Source of the DNA: Echinochloa phyllopogon
Lineage: Eukaryota; Streptophyta; Magnoliopsida; Poales; Poaceae
Length of the DNA: 64,000 nt
Direction: 5' to 3'
NCBI GenBank assembly: GCA_033239725.1
Contig: BTCW01000017.1
Span: 20,639,501-20,703,500 of the forward strand
Position 1 is the first letter of the stretch. Every line of letters starts with the position of its first letter. Below are positions 20,992-31,324 of this stretch, in pieces. The translations under genes and the position numbers were made by a program. The notes under the pieces were generated by a model, which had not been told where the DNA came from, ran no database searches, and saw only the letters and a list, made by a program, of their open reading frames with translations.

Positions 20992-22613
20992 GGGGGGTAG
21001 GTTTGTAACACCCTAAAAATGCCTATTTTAAAAATTTAGTAATTAAATTGCTTTTATTTAATTTAATGCTCATATTTATCTAAGGAAAATAAATTATTTA
21101 TGAGAAATAAAATTTAATATAAGGTTAGAAACATTTTTGTTGCATTCATGCTGTCTGCATTGAGTTTTGTTTGTGTGTGGTTCAATTGGAATTTAAATTC
21201 TGTTTAAATTTGAATTTGAATCGTTGTGTTTGGAACTCTAGAAAAGTTGCAGCATCCCGAGTTTGATTTCCCTCCCTGAATTCTTTCCCTCGGCCGAATT
21301 TGGCCCTTTTTCTTTCCTTCCCCCGCAGCGGCCCAGCTTCCCCCTCGCTACTTTCGGCCCAGCCCGGCCAGCTCCGCGCCAGCCCACCTTGCGGCCCAGC
21401 ACTCTCCCTCTCTCTTCCTCCGTTTAGGCCCAGCAGCACACCCGTTTTCCTTTTTCCCCGACGCGGCCCACCAGGCCGGCCTGCCTCACGCCGCTGACAC
21501 GCGGGGCCCGCGTGTCAGGGTCATCTTCCACCTCCAGTCGGTGTCCGACCCGGACACGCGCCGGAGTCCGGCCCGGCCACGGCACGGACGCCGAGGGCCA
21601 CCCGAGCCGCCCACGTCCGTCCTATTTAAGCCGCCGCCCTGCGCCACGACCCCCCCCATCAAGCCCGAGCCGCCTCCGCTCGAGCTCTCCTCGCAACCGC
21701 CGCCATAGCCGCCGCCGAGATCTGCGCCGCCGCGGACCCGTCGTCTCGCCGCCGCTCGGGCCCAATCGACCGCCAGGGAAGCTTCGCGTGGTGGTAAGGA
21801 GCCTCCCGAGCCCCTCCTTGCCCTCTCTCCCCCTCTGCCGCAAGCTCTCCGCCGTCACCCGAACGCCGCCGCCGCTAGAGCTCGACGACCGCCACCTCCG
21901 CCGCACCATCGTCGTCATGATCCCCTCTGGTGTACTCGTCGTGCCGCCCCGCAGCCGTAGGTGCAGCCCTCGCTCGAAAACGTGCTCCGCAGTGCGTTTT
22001 CGCGCAACGCCGGCGAAGCGCCGCCGTCGCCAGCCAGCGCCGCCGCTCGTCACGCCGCCGCTGCCGACCCCCTCCCCTTGATCCAATCCCTGCCGCCCAA
22101 ACTAGATCCGACGGCCCAGATCTAAACCAGCCCCGGGTCAATACCGGTCAAACCAGTCAGCCTCGGCCGTTTTGAAAAAGAGTCCCTGGCCTTTTTCAAA
22201 ATTAACCCGCAGTCCAGATCAATTCAAAAATAATTAGAATTAGGTCCTGATTTTTACTGAAAACCCCCTGATTTATTTAAAAATAGCACCCGAGGTCCTG
22301 CTTTGGTTAATTTGCAAATAAACCCTCCTGTTTTTATATAAAATTATGTTTTAGCCCCTGAGTTTTTGCAAATAAGCCCCTGGAACTTTTAAAACTTTGC
22401 CAGCAAGTCCCTGAACCTTAGAAAAGCCATATCTTTCTCGTTTTAGCTCCGATTTGAGTGATTTTCACGCTCATGTGTTCGTAGCGAAGCGTAGATTAGT
22501 TTCTAAACCTTCTTTTGTTCTGTTTTTATTGTTTGGTGTACTGTTCTAATAGATTAATATTGTTTGCATGTACTGGCTTGTATGGATGCTTGTGTGTTGA
22601 TGTATGAGTCGAG

Positions 22614-22709
22614 TCGGTGAGCCGTACGCGTTTGAATTCAAGGGTTACGAGGAGCAGGACCAACACCCGCAGCAGGAGCAACAGCAACAGCAGCAACAGT
22701 TGGACGAAG
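22614..22709 (+). other. Predicted LTR-internal exon 2 of element C (acidic, Gln-rich)
   Basis: Lies after an acceptor-like GAGTCGAG and before a GC-type donor (GAAG/GCAAGT, intron from 22710). The frame encodes GEPYAFEFKGYEEQ followed by a Gln-rich run. Joined to 23755-23810 the frame stays open. An ATG at 22604 is in frame but lies just upstream of the proposed acceptor, so the start remains unclear. Confidence 0.45.
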
Positions 22710-23450
22710 GCAAGTACAGCACGGACAATCCTTGCTACCTAAACACACCTTTACATTATTTACTGCATATGCATGTGTCTAAATTGTTCCTATTAAGGTA
22801 TTACCTAGTCTTGTTTACCCTATACCTTGATTACCTTGGGATATTGCATTTGGGTAGAACTTTGCTAGGCGCAGCTACTGTCACCAATGTTTAACTGATA
22901 ATCTTGACCTAATGGTTCACTTCAATGTTAATGGTAAAACTTGCTTTTTAGCAACATGGAACAGGGAGCTAGGGCGTATGCTTCATGCGTGGCCCTAGTG
23001 TCTCTCCGTAAGGACTGGTTCTTAAAGCGGCAATCCAGGAACCTGTCGCCACCGCTGGAACTATAATGGCTCTGGTCTTGGTCAAGTAACATGTATGGCT
23101 CTATCTTAACAGTAGTATCCGTTGGCTATGTCCCCGTGAGGCACAGTCCCGTGTTGGGAGCTTCCGTATGGCGGGGGTTCCACACGTTGCGCTATTTATT
23201 TTGTTGTTGTTGTTCTTTTCCGCGCTTGGACGCCATTGACCCCCTCGTGCTGCGGCATGGGCGTCAGTCAATCTCGGTGCCTTGGGTAATGCTGCCTAGG
23301 TTGTACCATAACGGCTACTGTTTTGATTAGGGTGTCTTGTGAAAAGCCTCGTAGCGTCCCTATGCAGTCACACCTCGGAAGTGTTGATGTGCGTGGTTGG
23401 GTGCAAAATTCCTTTGAACTTTTACGCGACTGGTGGGAAAAGGGCAAAAC

Positions 23451-23480
23451 CTCTGCAGAGTGTATAATCTATCATGATAG
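23451..23480 (+). repeat. Paired palindromes in LTR of C (CTCTGCAGAG, CTATCATGATAG)
   Basis: Sites at 23451-23460 and 23469-23480. Outer bases CTAT/ATAG match element B; the core is CATG where B has CCGG. Confidence 0.9.
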
Positions 23481-23754
23481 CCTTGCTCAGGGTCAAGAGC
23501 GCCCTGGATCCTTTTTGATTAGAAGTTGATATTTATTATTGTTTAATGTTCACTTCTACACTAATAACTGGGATACAACTGGGATTCATATAAATATAGT
23601 GATTATGATGATGGTTAAAATGAAACAACTAAAATTGCTAATGCAGTACAGCCGTGTCAAGCCTTTCCTTTAAGCCTTCATTATCCGTGTTGTATTTGCT
23701 AAGTAAGACATTTGCTTACACTTGCCATTCAACAAAATCCCGGATGGGTAACAG

Positions 23755-23810
23755 ATGGATTAGATGGTACTGCTGCTGTTGAATTTCCTGAAGATCTACC
23801 ATTCTACTAG
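23755..23810 (+). other. Predicted LTR-internal exon 3 of element C with stop codon
   Basis: Follows GGATGGGTAACAG (acceptor-like) and encodes GLDGTAAVEFPEDLPFY before TAG at 23808-23810. The solo LTR keeps the same frame with one residue changed. Confidence 0.45.
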
Positions 23811-24057
23811 CTGTGCTCAACCAGTCGGTGTCCCTGTGGTTTATGGTTATCGGCTTCGTCTACGTCTTCGTTTAGAGAGAGTTAATAAAGAGACTTCCGT
23901 TGTGTTATTTAGTTATTTGAGGCAAACTCTGATGTAAAACCATTTTATTCAAGCATATGTACTCTGTTTATCATATTTGTTATCTATATGTGTTCTGTGG
24001 ACTTCCTGGGCACACATATAGTAGCATTCGGGTTTCTGTGTAAATCCGGGTGTGACA

Positions 24058-24933
24058 GGTATGCAGAGTTGGTTCATAATCCAAACTTTCTATCACGGGC
24101 TGAGAAATTCTGCCCGTGAGTACCTGGATGCTGCTGCTGGAGGCTCGTTCTTCTCTCTTAAGGAGAGTCGTGCGAAGGCCCTCATAGAGAAGATGGTCGA
24201 GAACCAAGGTTGGTCCGACGACCGGACTCAACCAAAGACCCGAGGAGTTCAACAAGTTGAAGCTCTGGACATGCTCGCTGCCAAGATGGACCTGCTGATG
24301 AAGAAACTGGAGGCCCCTGCTCAAGAAACGGTGCAAGCCATGGACGCTCGCATGACCTGCGAAGTCTGTGGCAACACTGGCCATTCGGGGAATGACTGCC
24401 CCGAAACGCGAGAAGATGCCCACTACGTCAACAACTCCAACAACAACGGGTACCGACCGAACAACTACGGTAACCAAGGCTGGAATCCGCGCCCAAACCT
24501 CCCTTTTGAGAGGCCTCAACAAGGTAACAATTTCAATTCCAGCAATTTCAATAATCAGCCGTCTCTTAGAGATCTTGTGTTTGGCCAGATGAAAATAACT
24601 GAAAACATCAATAAAAGGCTTGATGCTAATGATAAAACTCTGGAAAGCATAGACTCTAGGATGGAATCATTTTCTTCTGCTATGAAAAGTCAACTGAGCT
24701 TTAACAAAATGATAGAAACTCAAGTCGCTCAGTTAGCTGCTGCTGTTCCTGTCACTGAATCGGGGAAGATTCCGGGGCAACCCGAACCTTCCATCGAGAC
24801 AGTGAAAGCCGTCACTACAAGACCTCTCCGGATAGGAAGGAAGATCCCGGAGTGCCCATCATTCAGTGCACGATCTGGAATCGTCGCATTGATGATGCAC
24901 TCTGTGATCTGGGGGCAAGCATCAACATCATGA
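24058..24933 (+). pseudogene. Element A gag, 3' fragment with zinc knuckle
   Basis: Resumes Athila Gag after element C with GMQSWFIIQTFYHGL and LDAAAGGSFFSLKESRAKALIEKMV, then a CCHC knuckle CEVCGNTGHSGNDC and an Asn-rich segment. The frame then reaches a coiled, Lys/Asp-rich region (~24580-24730). It ends by a frame change around 24850 as protease homology begins. Confidence 0.85.
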
Positions 24934-25459
24934 CTAAAGAGTGATCGAGAATGTACCGGTCCGGATCTGGGGACGATATGTCCCTGTGGACTTTGTTGTC
25001 CTCAACACGGGGAACGAGCATTCGTTTCCCCTTGTGTTGGGCTGACCATTCTTGAACACCACCCGGGCTAGGATCGATATGGATGCGAGAGAAATCTCGT
25101 TCCGTATCGACGGAAGGTTGACTTACTTCAAGTTTCAACCCCGGGAAGAGAAGAAGGCAGAGCCACTCACACCGGAGCAGAGGAGCGCCGAGTGTTTCCT
25201 TAAGGCTCTCATTAATGGAGAGCTGGAAATACTCGGTGGTGAGCAGCTCAAGTGGAACGAGCCGACAAAACCGACAAGTGCAGAAGAAATGGATTTCCTC
25301 ATAAAGAAATACGAGGAAGAACAAGCCCTCTGGAATTCTCCAGAGACGCCGATCCCACCGCCACCAACACCGAAGAAGAAGAACAAGAAAATGTGGCGGA
25401 AGAAGGTTACATCGTCTGAGTCGTCCACTCCGGGACCAGACGATGACAAGAGCAACTGA
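24855..25459 (+). pseudogene. Element A protease region, decayed
   Basis: Read in pieces, 24860-24935 encodes an aspartic-protease-like IDDALCDLGASINIM, in which the usual active-site DxGA is seen as DLGA. After a frame change VPVDFVVLNTG follows, then a TGA at 25043-25045 and ARIDMDAREISFRIDG. The open stretch 25052-25459 continues with a Lys/Glu-rich tail. In Athila elements RT should follow; here the coding sequence ends and no RT, RNase H or integrase is found anywhere in A. Confidence 0.75.
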
Positions 25460-26432
25460 AGACAGGAGAAGTCCAGCTCGCGGACTTGAAAGCCGAGCTC
25501 TCGCCGCGAGGAAAACCGGTATGTATCCCATATTTCCCTTCCAATTTTTTTAAATTTCCAATTGCATTTGCATGTTTCCCTTCCAAAATAAATGAACCAC
25601 TTGAGAAATTAATTTGAGAGAGAGTAGAAAATTTTGCAAGCTTGGTTAGAAATAATTGGACACATGCTGAAATTTTACCTAGGGTGGATGTGATTGGTAA
25701 CTTTTATCATTTTCATCCCTTCTAGAACATCTCCAATCATTTACCATCACCACCAACCAGCAAGAAACATGTCTACCCCACTAAAAATGGCTGCACACTC
25801 ACCAATTATCACAAACATGGCAGCATGGGGGTGACTCCACTAAAATCCACTTTGGTCATGTCACATTTCCATCTCACCTACCACTAAACTCCACTCACAT
25901 GACCTAAAAATTTGGTGGCCACACATTTTGGTGTGGAATCAAAGCAAAGGAGGGGCAGCACTCACATGGGAGTGCCCTGGCCACCCGGCCTGGTTCGGGC
26001 GAACCAAGGCCTTCGGGCGAACCAGGGGACTGCCCCCCTCGGCCTATAAATTGCTGGCTAAGCTTCCTTGCTTCCTTGCACCATTCACACTCATACACTC
26101 TAAAACAATTCTGCTAGGAGCTCTCTCCCTCTAAAGTTCTTTGCTCTAGTGCTTGCTCAAGTTCTCCCCAAGTTCTTGTTCAAGTTTTGGTTCGCTTGCA
26201 TCACTAGAAAATCCCAAAAATATTTTGCTTTTGTTGTGATCTTTGTGCTGAATTTCTGGACGATTTTGTGGTGGTCACCGACACCCACAAGAATGACTAA
26301 CCTTTTGTGGTGGTTTTCATCCCTGCAAGAACGAGTAACTATCTCGAACGACTGACTTGATTTTCTTGTGCTAACCATACATATATTCAGTCCTTCGGGT
26401 AGTTGTTGTTGCACTAACTTTTTGCAGGAATC
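25460..26432 (+). promoter_or_regulatory. Internal promoter-like region upstream of third ORF of A
   Basis: Non-coding. A donor-like CCG/GTATGT is at 25519. Two 14-bp palindromes (25992-26005, 26010-26023) precede TATAAA at 26045-26050, followed by an untranslated-leader-like CT-rich stretch with GGAGCTC, as downstream of the LTR TATA box. An acceptor-like CTTTTTGCAG ends at 26427, six bases before the ATG of the third ORF. This suggests expression either from an internal promoter or by splicing. Confidence 0.5.
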
Positions 26433-27902
26433 ATGTCGAAGTTCTTCACTTCGCTCCGTCGTTCCGCCCGGCTAGGCCAACGATCGGACGATGCTGGGAG
26501 TTCCCCAGCTCCGTCCCGAGGCTCGAGCCGGATGGACACGGACGAGCACGGAGCAGCTGGCTCGGGATGGGGCCATGCCACGCCCCCGGCCAGGCAGCTC
26601 CTGAGCGAGAGTGACATCAACCTTAGAACAAAAAGGGAGCGGAACACCTTCAACGAGCTTCGACTGAAGGAGTTCGAGCACACCCGTGTGTTTGAGCAAG
26701 ATTTACTCAGGGACACGGGGATGGACGTAGAGTTTATAGAAATCTTCCAGGCCATTGGCTGGGAGAATTTCTGGCACATCAACGAAGAAGGTTCGTACCT
26801 GCTCACCCTTGAATTCCTCTCGACTTTGGTTTCTAAAACTGGGGGGATTCGTTTTCGGTTCTTCAACCAAGAGTTCCTCTGCTCTTGGAGGGATTTTAGT
26901 TTGGGTCTCGGATTTTCAAACCGTTGTTCATTAGACCTGAACAAAGTGCTTAAAAGATTTGACCGGGTGGCATTTTGGAAAAAGATTTTGGGGGATACCA
27001 ACTGTCATGCGCCACGCACGAACAACATACATAACCCCACTTTGCGTTTCATGCATCGTTGGGTGTCTATGACAGTATTCCCCTGGGCAGATTTGTGCCC
27101 TGTCAACACCATCGAGTTGCGGGTTCTTTTTGCCATGGTCAAGCAGATTCCCTATTCACCTGTGAAAGACATGGTTTGTCACTGGCTGTCTCATATTTCT
27201 CGTGCGGGTAGGATGGTGATGACTTCAGTAGTCACTCGCCTCGCTAACCACCTGGGCGTCCTTCAAGGCGCCCGGCTCACGTACATCGAGACAGCGCGTT
27301 CCGTTGTGGATACCGAGCACTTCGTGCAGGCCCACATGATACGGCGGACGCCTGACGCAACGCTGGCAATGATTTACCATGGATATACAACGGAAGTGCC
27401 TTTGCCTTGTGCAGCACTAAGGTTGTATACCACACCGAAACTAACTCTTCAGTTGAGGACCGAGTCGGACGATTCTCCACCTTGGAGAGAGCCCGCTCGG
27501 CACAACGTTGCAGGTGACGGACCCGTCACGAGGGGACGAGCCAGGCATGATGCTGGGCTCGCCACCTCACAGGAGACGGAAGATGCACCACAAATGCCGC
27601 ACCGACACACTTCCGCTTTTGAGGCCACCTACGACAAGTACACCGGTGCTGGGACGTCCGGAGCAGGAGGCTCCGGGCAACACCAGGAGCCGAACTACTT
27701 CACCTCAGGACGCTGGGACTACGGCCAGGACACGGACTCTGAGTGGTCCGGGAGTCGGTATGGAGGAGGGTACGACAGTGCCTCCCAGCCATATTACCCC
27801 GGATACTCACAGTCCGCACGCTTCGACTACGGCCGGGAGTTGTCCTACATCTCCGAGTCGAGCTCATCGACGACCGTACCCGAGAAATTCAAGACACGCT
27901 AG
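26433..27902 (+). CDS. Element A third ORF (489 aa), Athila ORF / plant transposon protein type
   Basis: The ORF is in the position where Athila elements carry their extra ORF after pol. Residues ~1-60 are basic then Ser/Gly-rich. Residues ~70-330 form a globular region with ERNTFNELRLKEFEHTR, WENFWHINEEGSYLLTLEFLSTL, GIRFRFFNQEFLCSWRDF and HRWVSMTVFPW, resembling the ATHILA ORF-1 or putative plant transposon protein families as I recall them. Residues ~350-489 are polar and Gly/Ser/Tyr-rich, likely disordered. No signal peptide or membrane segment supports an envelope role. The frame is intact although the rest of the element's coding capacity is lost. Function unknown. Confidence 0.75.
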   Translation: MSKFFTSLRRSARLGQRSDDAGSSPAPSRGSSRMDTDEHGAAGSGWGHATPPARQLLSESDINLRTKRERNTFNELRLKEFEHTRVFEQDLLRDTGMDVEFIEIFQAIGWENFWHINEEGSYLLTLEFLSTLVSKTGGIRFRFFNQEFLCSWRDFSLGLGFSNRCSLDLNKVLKRFDRVAFWKKILGDTNCHAPRTNNIHNPTLRFMHRWVSMTVFPWADLCPVNTIELRVLFAMVKQIPYSPVKDMVCHWLSHISRAGRMVMTSVVTRLANHLGVLQGARLTYIETARSVVDTEHFVQAHMIRRTPDATLAMIYHGYTTEVPLPCAALRLYTTPKLTLQLRTESDDSPPWREPARHNVAGDGPVTRGRARHDAGLATSQETEDAPQMPHRHTSAFEATYDKYTGAGTSGAGGSGQHQEPNYFTSGRWDYGQDTDSEWSGSRYGGGYDSASQPYYPGYSQSARFDYGRELSYISESSSSTTVPEKFKTR

Positions 27903-28027
27903 CCCGCCATTCTCAGTACCATCAAGAGAATAGCGGGATGGTGGCGTCCATCCAGCATGACGTCCACGAGCAAGCGGAACAGCTGAGCCAATACCTTTCA
28001 AGGCTCAACCCCTTCCAGTGAAGGTCC

Positions 28028-28040
28028 AAGCTTGGGGGAG
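28028..28040 (+). other. Internal polypurine-tract duplicate in A
   Basis: AAGCTTGGGGGAG is identical to the tract at 29500-29512 that precedes the 3' LTR, and lies just after the end of the third ORF. It could serve as a second plus-strand primer site. Confidence 0.55.
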
Positions 28041-29499
28041 GACCCCCATCAGGTATGCCCTGATTTATCCAGCACTTTGATCATTTAATTTCCCTTTTTA
28101 TTTCCCTTCATGTTAACTTGCATTTAAAAAAAATGAAAATACCAAAAATATTTCCCTTAAACAATATTTCCCTTGAATAAAATAATTCCCAACTATGCAT
28201 GGAATGAATCATATGCCTCTCACCTTGGAAATGATGAATAGTTGCTCTGTCATTAATTTTGCAAGTACTTTGCTTCAACTAGTTGCTAGATTGTGCTTGA
28301 GTTATTTGGCATGAGTAAAAATGATCCTGAAAACCTTGTGGGAGCACATGCTTTATTCCAAGTCTAAGTTGTTGTGGGGATTGATATAGTGAGAGTTTGG
28401 TTAAATTCTATTCTGCTTTTAGTACGGGGAAAATCTCGGAAATTTATGCTTTCAAAATAAAACAAGTTCCTCATTGGTCAAAATACCTACCAGAGCCATA
28501 TGATAAGCTTAGTTGAAAATTTCTACTCATATGCTGCTTGTTATCTTAGTGAGCTTTGTCAAATTGTTGTGACCTTTGAGTGAAGCTTTCATATTCTTGA
28601 AGATCGAGACCCACGTACACACACCACCTCTCACTTGCAATTCCTACACTGGGAGTTAGCAAACATTTTTCATCATCCATCCACAAAAATAAATGCTCCA
28701 TGTTCTATGACTTTCCTCTCCAAATATTCTTGATAGAGACATGGGCTATGCAAAAAAGATAAGCATGCCAAAGAAGCATGGCAAAAATAAGAGAAAAAGA
28801 AAAGCATGCCAAAGAGCATGACAAAGAGAAGGAGAAAAAGAAAAGCATGCCAAGTGGCATGGAAAAAATATAAGAATAAAAGATAGCCCATGTTCTCGAA
28901 AATAAATCAAGGAGAGGGAAATTCATCCAAGGAGTTCCACCATATTCCATTCCACCATTCCACCATATTCCATTCCACCATTCCACCATATTCTACTCCA
29001 TTCATATCCACACACTTGCACGTCTCGATCTTAAGATGTGATTTGTCTCCTTTGAGATCCGGTCTTTGACTTAGCAAAATATAAGATGCATGCATGCCTT
29101 CATCCTTTGTCCCTAAGCCACACAAAAAGCCATATTAGAGGTTAGGTTGAAAAGAAGGCACAAGCCTTTGGTGAGGATTCAAATACACTTGAGTGATTGA
29201 GTGTGCCAATGAGGAACAATTTGTAGTTTTCAAAACTTATGAAAAACTCTGAGATGGGATCCAGAAAAGAGTAGAGTGGAATAAAACTGAGTTTAAACTG
29301 TTCGTCCTTTCAACCGCCCAAGATAAGGAGACTGCTATAAGCCCCATAGGTAAAAAGGTGATTTGAAACTTTGCCTATGATTCAAGTATTTTTGAAGACT
29401 AGTTGTTTATAAAGTTACCTGCAAAAGAAATGACATTGTAGCAACTCCTGATCCACCGAGTCTATGTTTATATCTTTGCTCGAGGACGAGTAAAGAGCT
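28041..29499 (+). repeat. Non-coding 3' region of A with short tandem repeats
   Basis: No gene is seen. At about 28758-28872 three imperfect ~45-bp copies contain AAGCATGCCAAAG and GAGAAAAAGAAA. At about 28929-28993 three copies of a ~23-bp CCATTCCACCATTCCACCATATT-like unit occur. Confidence 0.65.
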
Positions 29500-29512
29500 A
29501 AGCTTGGGGGAG
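29500..29512 (+). other. Polypurine tract of element A
   Basis: AAGCTTGGGGGAG immediately before the 3' LTR (29515), after the CTCGAGGACGAG motif. Confidence 0.85.
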
Positions 29513-29514
29513 CT

Positions 29515-31240
29515 TGTTGGCGGTCGTTACAGCCCAAATCCGACCACCAATACTCGGGAATAAATGAGGTTTTATGCAACATTCCATGTACTTAGGTTTT
29601 ATTTCTAATAAAGTTCCACGAGTTTTGGTGAGTGACACTTGTGCAGGTACAACTACGACAAATACGCGCTATTGGGGCCGAAAATGACCGAATCGGCCGA
29701 ACGACTCCGTTCGGCCGGTTATCCCCCTTAGCCGTGCATGCCACTGAGAGTCGTCCACATCAACGAGCACCAAATGAACACGACAAACGATACATGGACG
29801 ACACCAACTCATCCCGGAGCACTGCCACATCAACCTGCGCCCACACAGCACGAAGTACACCACCAGAGACCGGCCCAGGGAGTCCACAGAGCAGAGGCGG
29901 TGCAGGGGGGCGGGCCTGGGCCTCCGTCCCAGTTCGGGCGAACTGGAGGGTTCAGCCGAACCGCCCCCAGCTGCCAAACCGACCCTGGGGCTGCATCCTG
30001 GCCCTTGGTGGCCGAGGCGGTGCATCCCTCGGTTTGGGCGAACTGGGTAGTTCGGCCGAACCGAGGAATTCGGCCGAACCGCCTCTCTGCCGCCTCTGGT
30101 TGCCTTGGCGGTTACCCTGCCTACAACCGACCTTTGGAGCTATAAATAGAGGGTCGCACTTCACTTGTAAACACACACCAAGCCAAGGAGCTCATTTCCA
30201 CTTTCATTTTAGTAGAGTTAGATAGTTTAGTTGGGATTTAGAGTTGAGTCGAGCTTTGCCTCGGAGGTTCCGGAGTCGTCTTCAGAAGCTCTGGTAATAG
30301 CTCTTGTATCTTTTACTTTACCTTTTGTAAGACATTGAGTATCAATATAGTTATCTTTATCATTTTTCCTTTGTCATTTATATCTTGCTTCTACTTTATC
30401 CTAGTTGCAAATATATCTTGTTTAGACTATAGTCAGTTATAGTTCTAGTGCTTGTAGTCTTGTTTAAGTCATTGTCTTGGCTGGTTCTTCGATCTTGCTT
30501 GATATTGGAGGTGAACTATCACCAAGAGTATTGACAAGGTTGCTTGCTCTTGCTAGCAGAGTAAGTAGTCATTGTATAGTGTAGGAGTGGTTCCTAGGCT
30601 AGTCAGTGGCCTTAGTTTATTCCCGTCGCAACGGAGGTGGTAGCCGGGAGGTGGTGATAGCCCTTTCGGTCTTCGTAGCCCATCACGTTAGTTCCGGTCC
30701 GTAGGATTCCCCAGTTGGGAAATAGTGGCACCCCTTCTCATCCCTTTCTGTGTGTTCACCGGTTCCCTTGTCCCGAAGCTAAGACATTAGAGTTATCCCA
30801 GATCTCCTAGTGTCGGCGCTGTAGCCGCTGTATCTCTAAGCTAGAGTGACATAGGTAGATAAAGAATCCAAGAGTCCTCTATCTCTTCTCGTTGTCCTCC
30901 CAGCTATCTATCTCTTCTCTCCCTTACCAGAGTATCCCTTGAGCTGTGTGTCCGGTACATCCACTCCTATCCAATACCATTATCCCCTATCTTGTCTAGT
31001 TGTGTACCCTCCTCTGATAGTCTCGAATATCTGTTCACTAGTAATCTTGCCAAAGCTTCCCTGCGGAAATATAAATTACGATACCTCGGAATACTCCCAG
31101 GCGAAGTGCTACAACGGTGATTCTGTGCGCTTGCAGAATATTTCTATATTTTACTAAGCCATACGGAAAACCACTGAAACACTCCTTACCCCAGTACCAG
31201 GATTCTCAATTATGATATTGGATCGTAAGAAGTGCCAACA
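29515..31240 (+). repeat. Element A 3' LTR (uninterrupted)
   Basis: 1726 bp, TGTTGG...CCAACA, followed by the target duplication GTGAC (31241-31245). It has a TATA box at 30141-30148, the inverted-repeat block at 29686-29720 and palindromes at about 29931-30080. Confidence 0.95.
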
Positions 31241-31324
31241 GTGACCTTCCAGAAGTAGGCTACCAAAAACTGTTAGGATGATATCAAAGGAATCTCTACC
31301 CAAGCTAAACTGGGGCTTGACGGT
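31241..31324 (-). pseudogene. CACTA transposase remnant between elements A and E
   Basis: Minus-strand reading gives VKPQFSLGRDSFDIILTV, then FGSLLLEGHVLL, which joins in frame to the segment at 3744 and upstream to RLMA at 48756. It includes one target duplication copy of A (31241-31245) and of E (31320-31324). It shows that A and E inserted independently in the same exon. Confidence 0.9.

Larger units (their letters stand above)
19565..24057 (+). mobile_element. Element C: 5'-truncated Tekay-like chromovirus in gag of A
   Basis: It starts abruptly inside pol (no 5' LTR, gag, RT or RNase H), contains integrase and chromodomain coding sequence, a polypurine tract and one complete LTR (21004-24057). 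The flanks are both A gag sequence, but no target duplication is present and part of gag is missing. The likeliest history is insertion of a full element followed by a deletion that removed its 5' portion and adjoining gag. Confidence 0.85.
21004..24057 (+). repeat. Element C 3' LTR
   Basis: TGTAACACCC...GGGTGTGACA, 3054 bp, preceded by the polypurine tract AAGGGGGGTAGGTT. It has a TATA-like TATTTAA at 21623, a donor-like GTAAGG at 21794, exon-like segments at 22614-22709 and 23755-23810, and palindromes at 23451-23480. The solo LTR at 51663-54768 is the same family in the opposite orientation. Confidence 0.92.
3745..31240 (+). mobile_element. Element A: non-autonomous Athila-like LTR retrotransposon
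   Basis: LTRs run TGTTGG...CCAACA. The 5' LTR is 3745-4736 plus 18149-18884 (split by element B) and the 3' LTR is 29515-31240. Target duplication GTGAC is at 3740-3744 and 31241-31245. The primer-binding site (18893-18910) matches a tRNA-Asp-type PBS used by Athila elements. The internal region holds gag (split by element C), a decayed protease and a third ORF, but no reverse transcriptase, RNase H or integrase, so the element would depend on enzymes supplied in trans. About 37 differences counted by eye between the LTRs (~2%) indicate an insertion much older than B. Confidence 0.92.

Noticed and set aside
21512..22175. Overlapping open frames in the C LTR and their equivalents in the solo LTR (53612-54648)
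   Set aside because: Same GC-composition effect; frames are not conserved between the two LTRs of this family.
26433..27902. Third ORF of A as a retroviral envelope gene
   Set aside because: No signal peptide, no hydrophobic membrane anchor and no fusion-peptide-like segment; the fold resembles plant transposon proteins instead.
24855..29514. RT or integrase hidden in element A
   Set aside because: All frames between the protease remnant and the 3' LTR were read for YxDD, DSGA, HHCC and SDxGxxF motifs; none was found.
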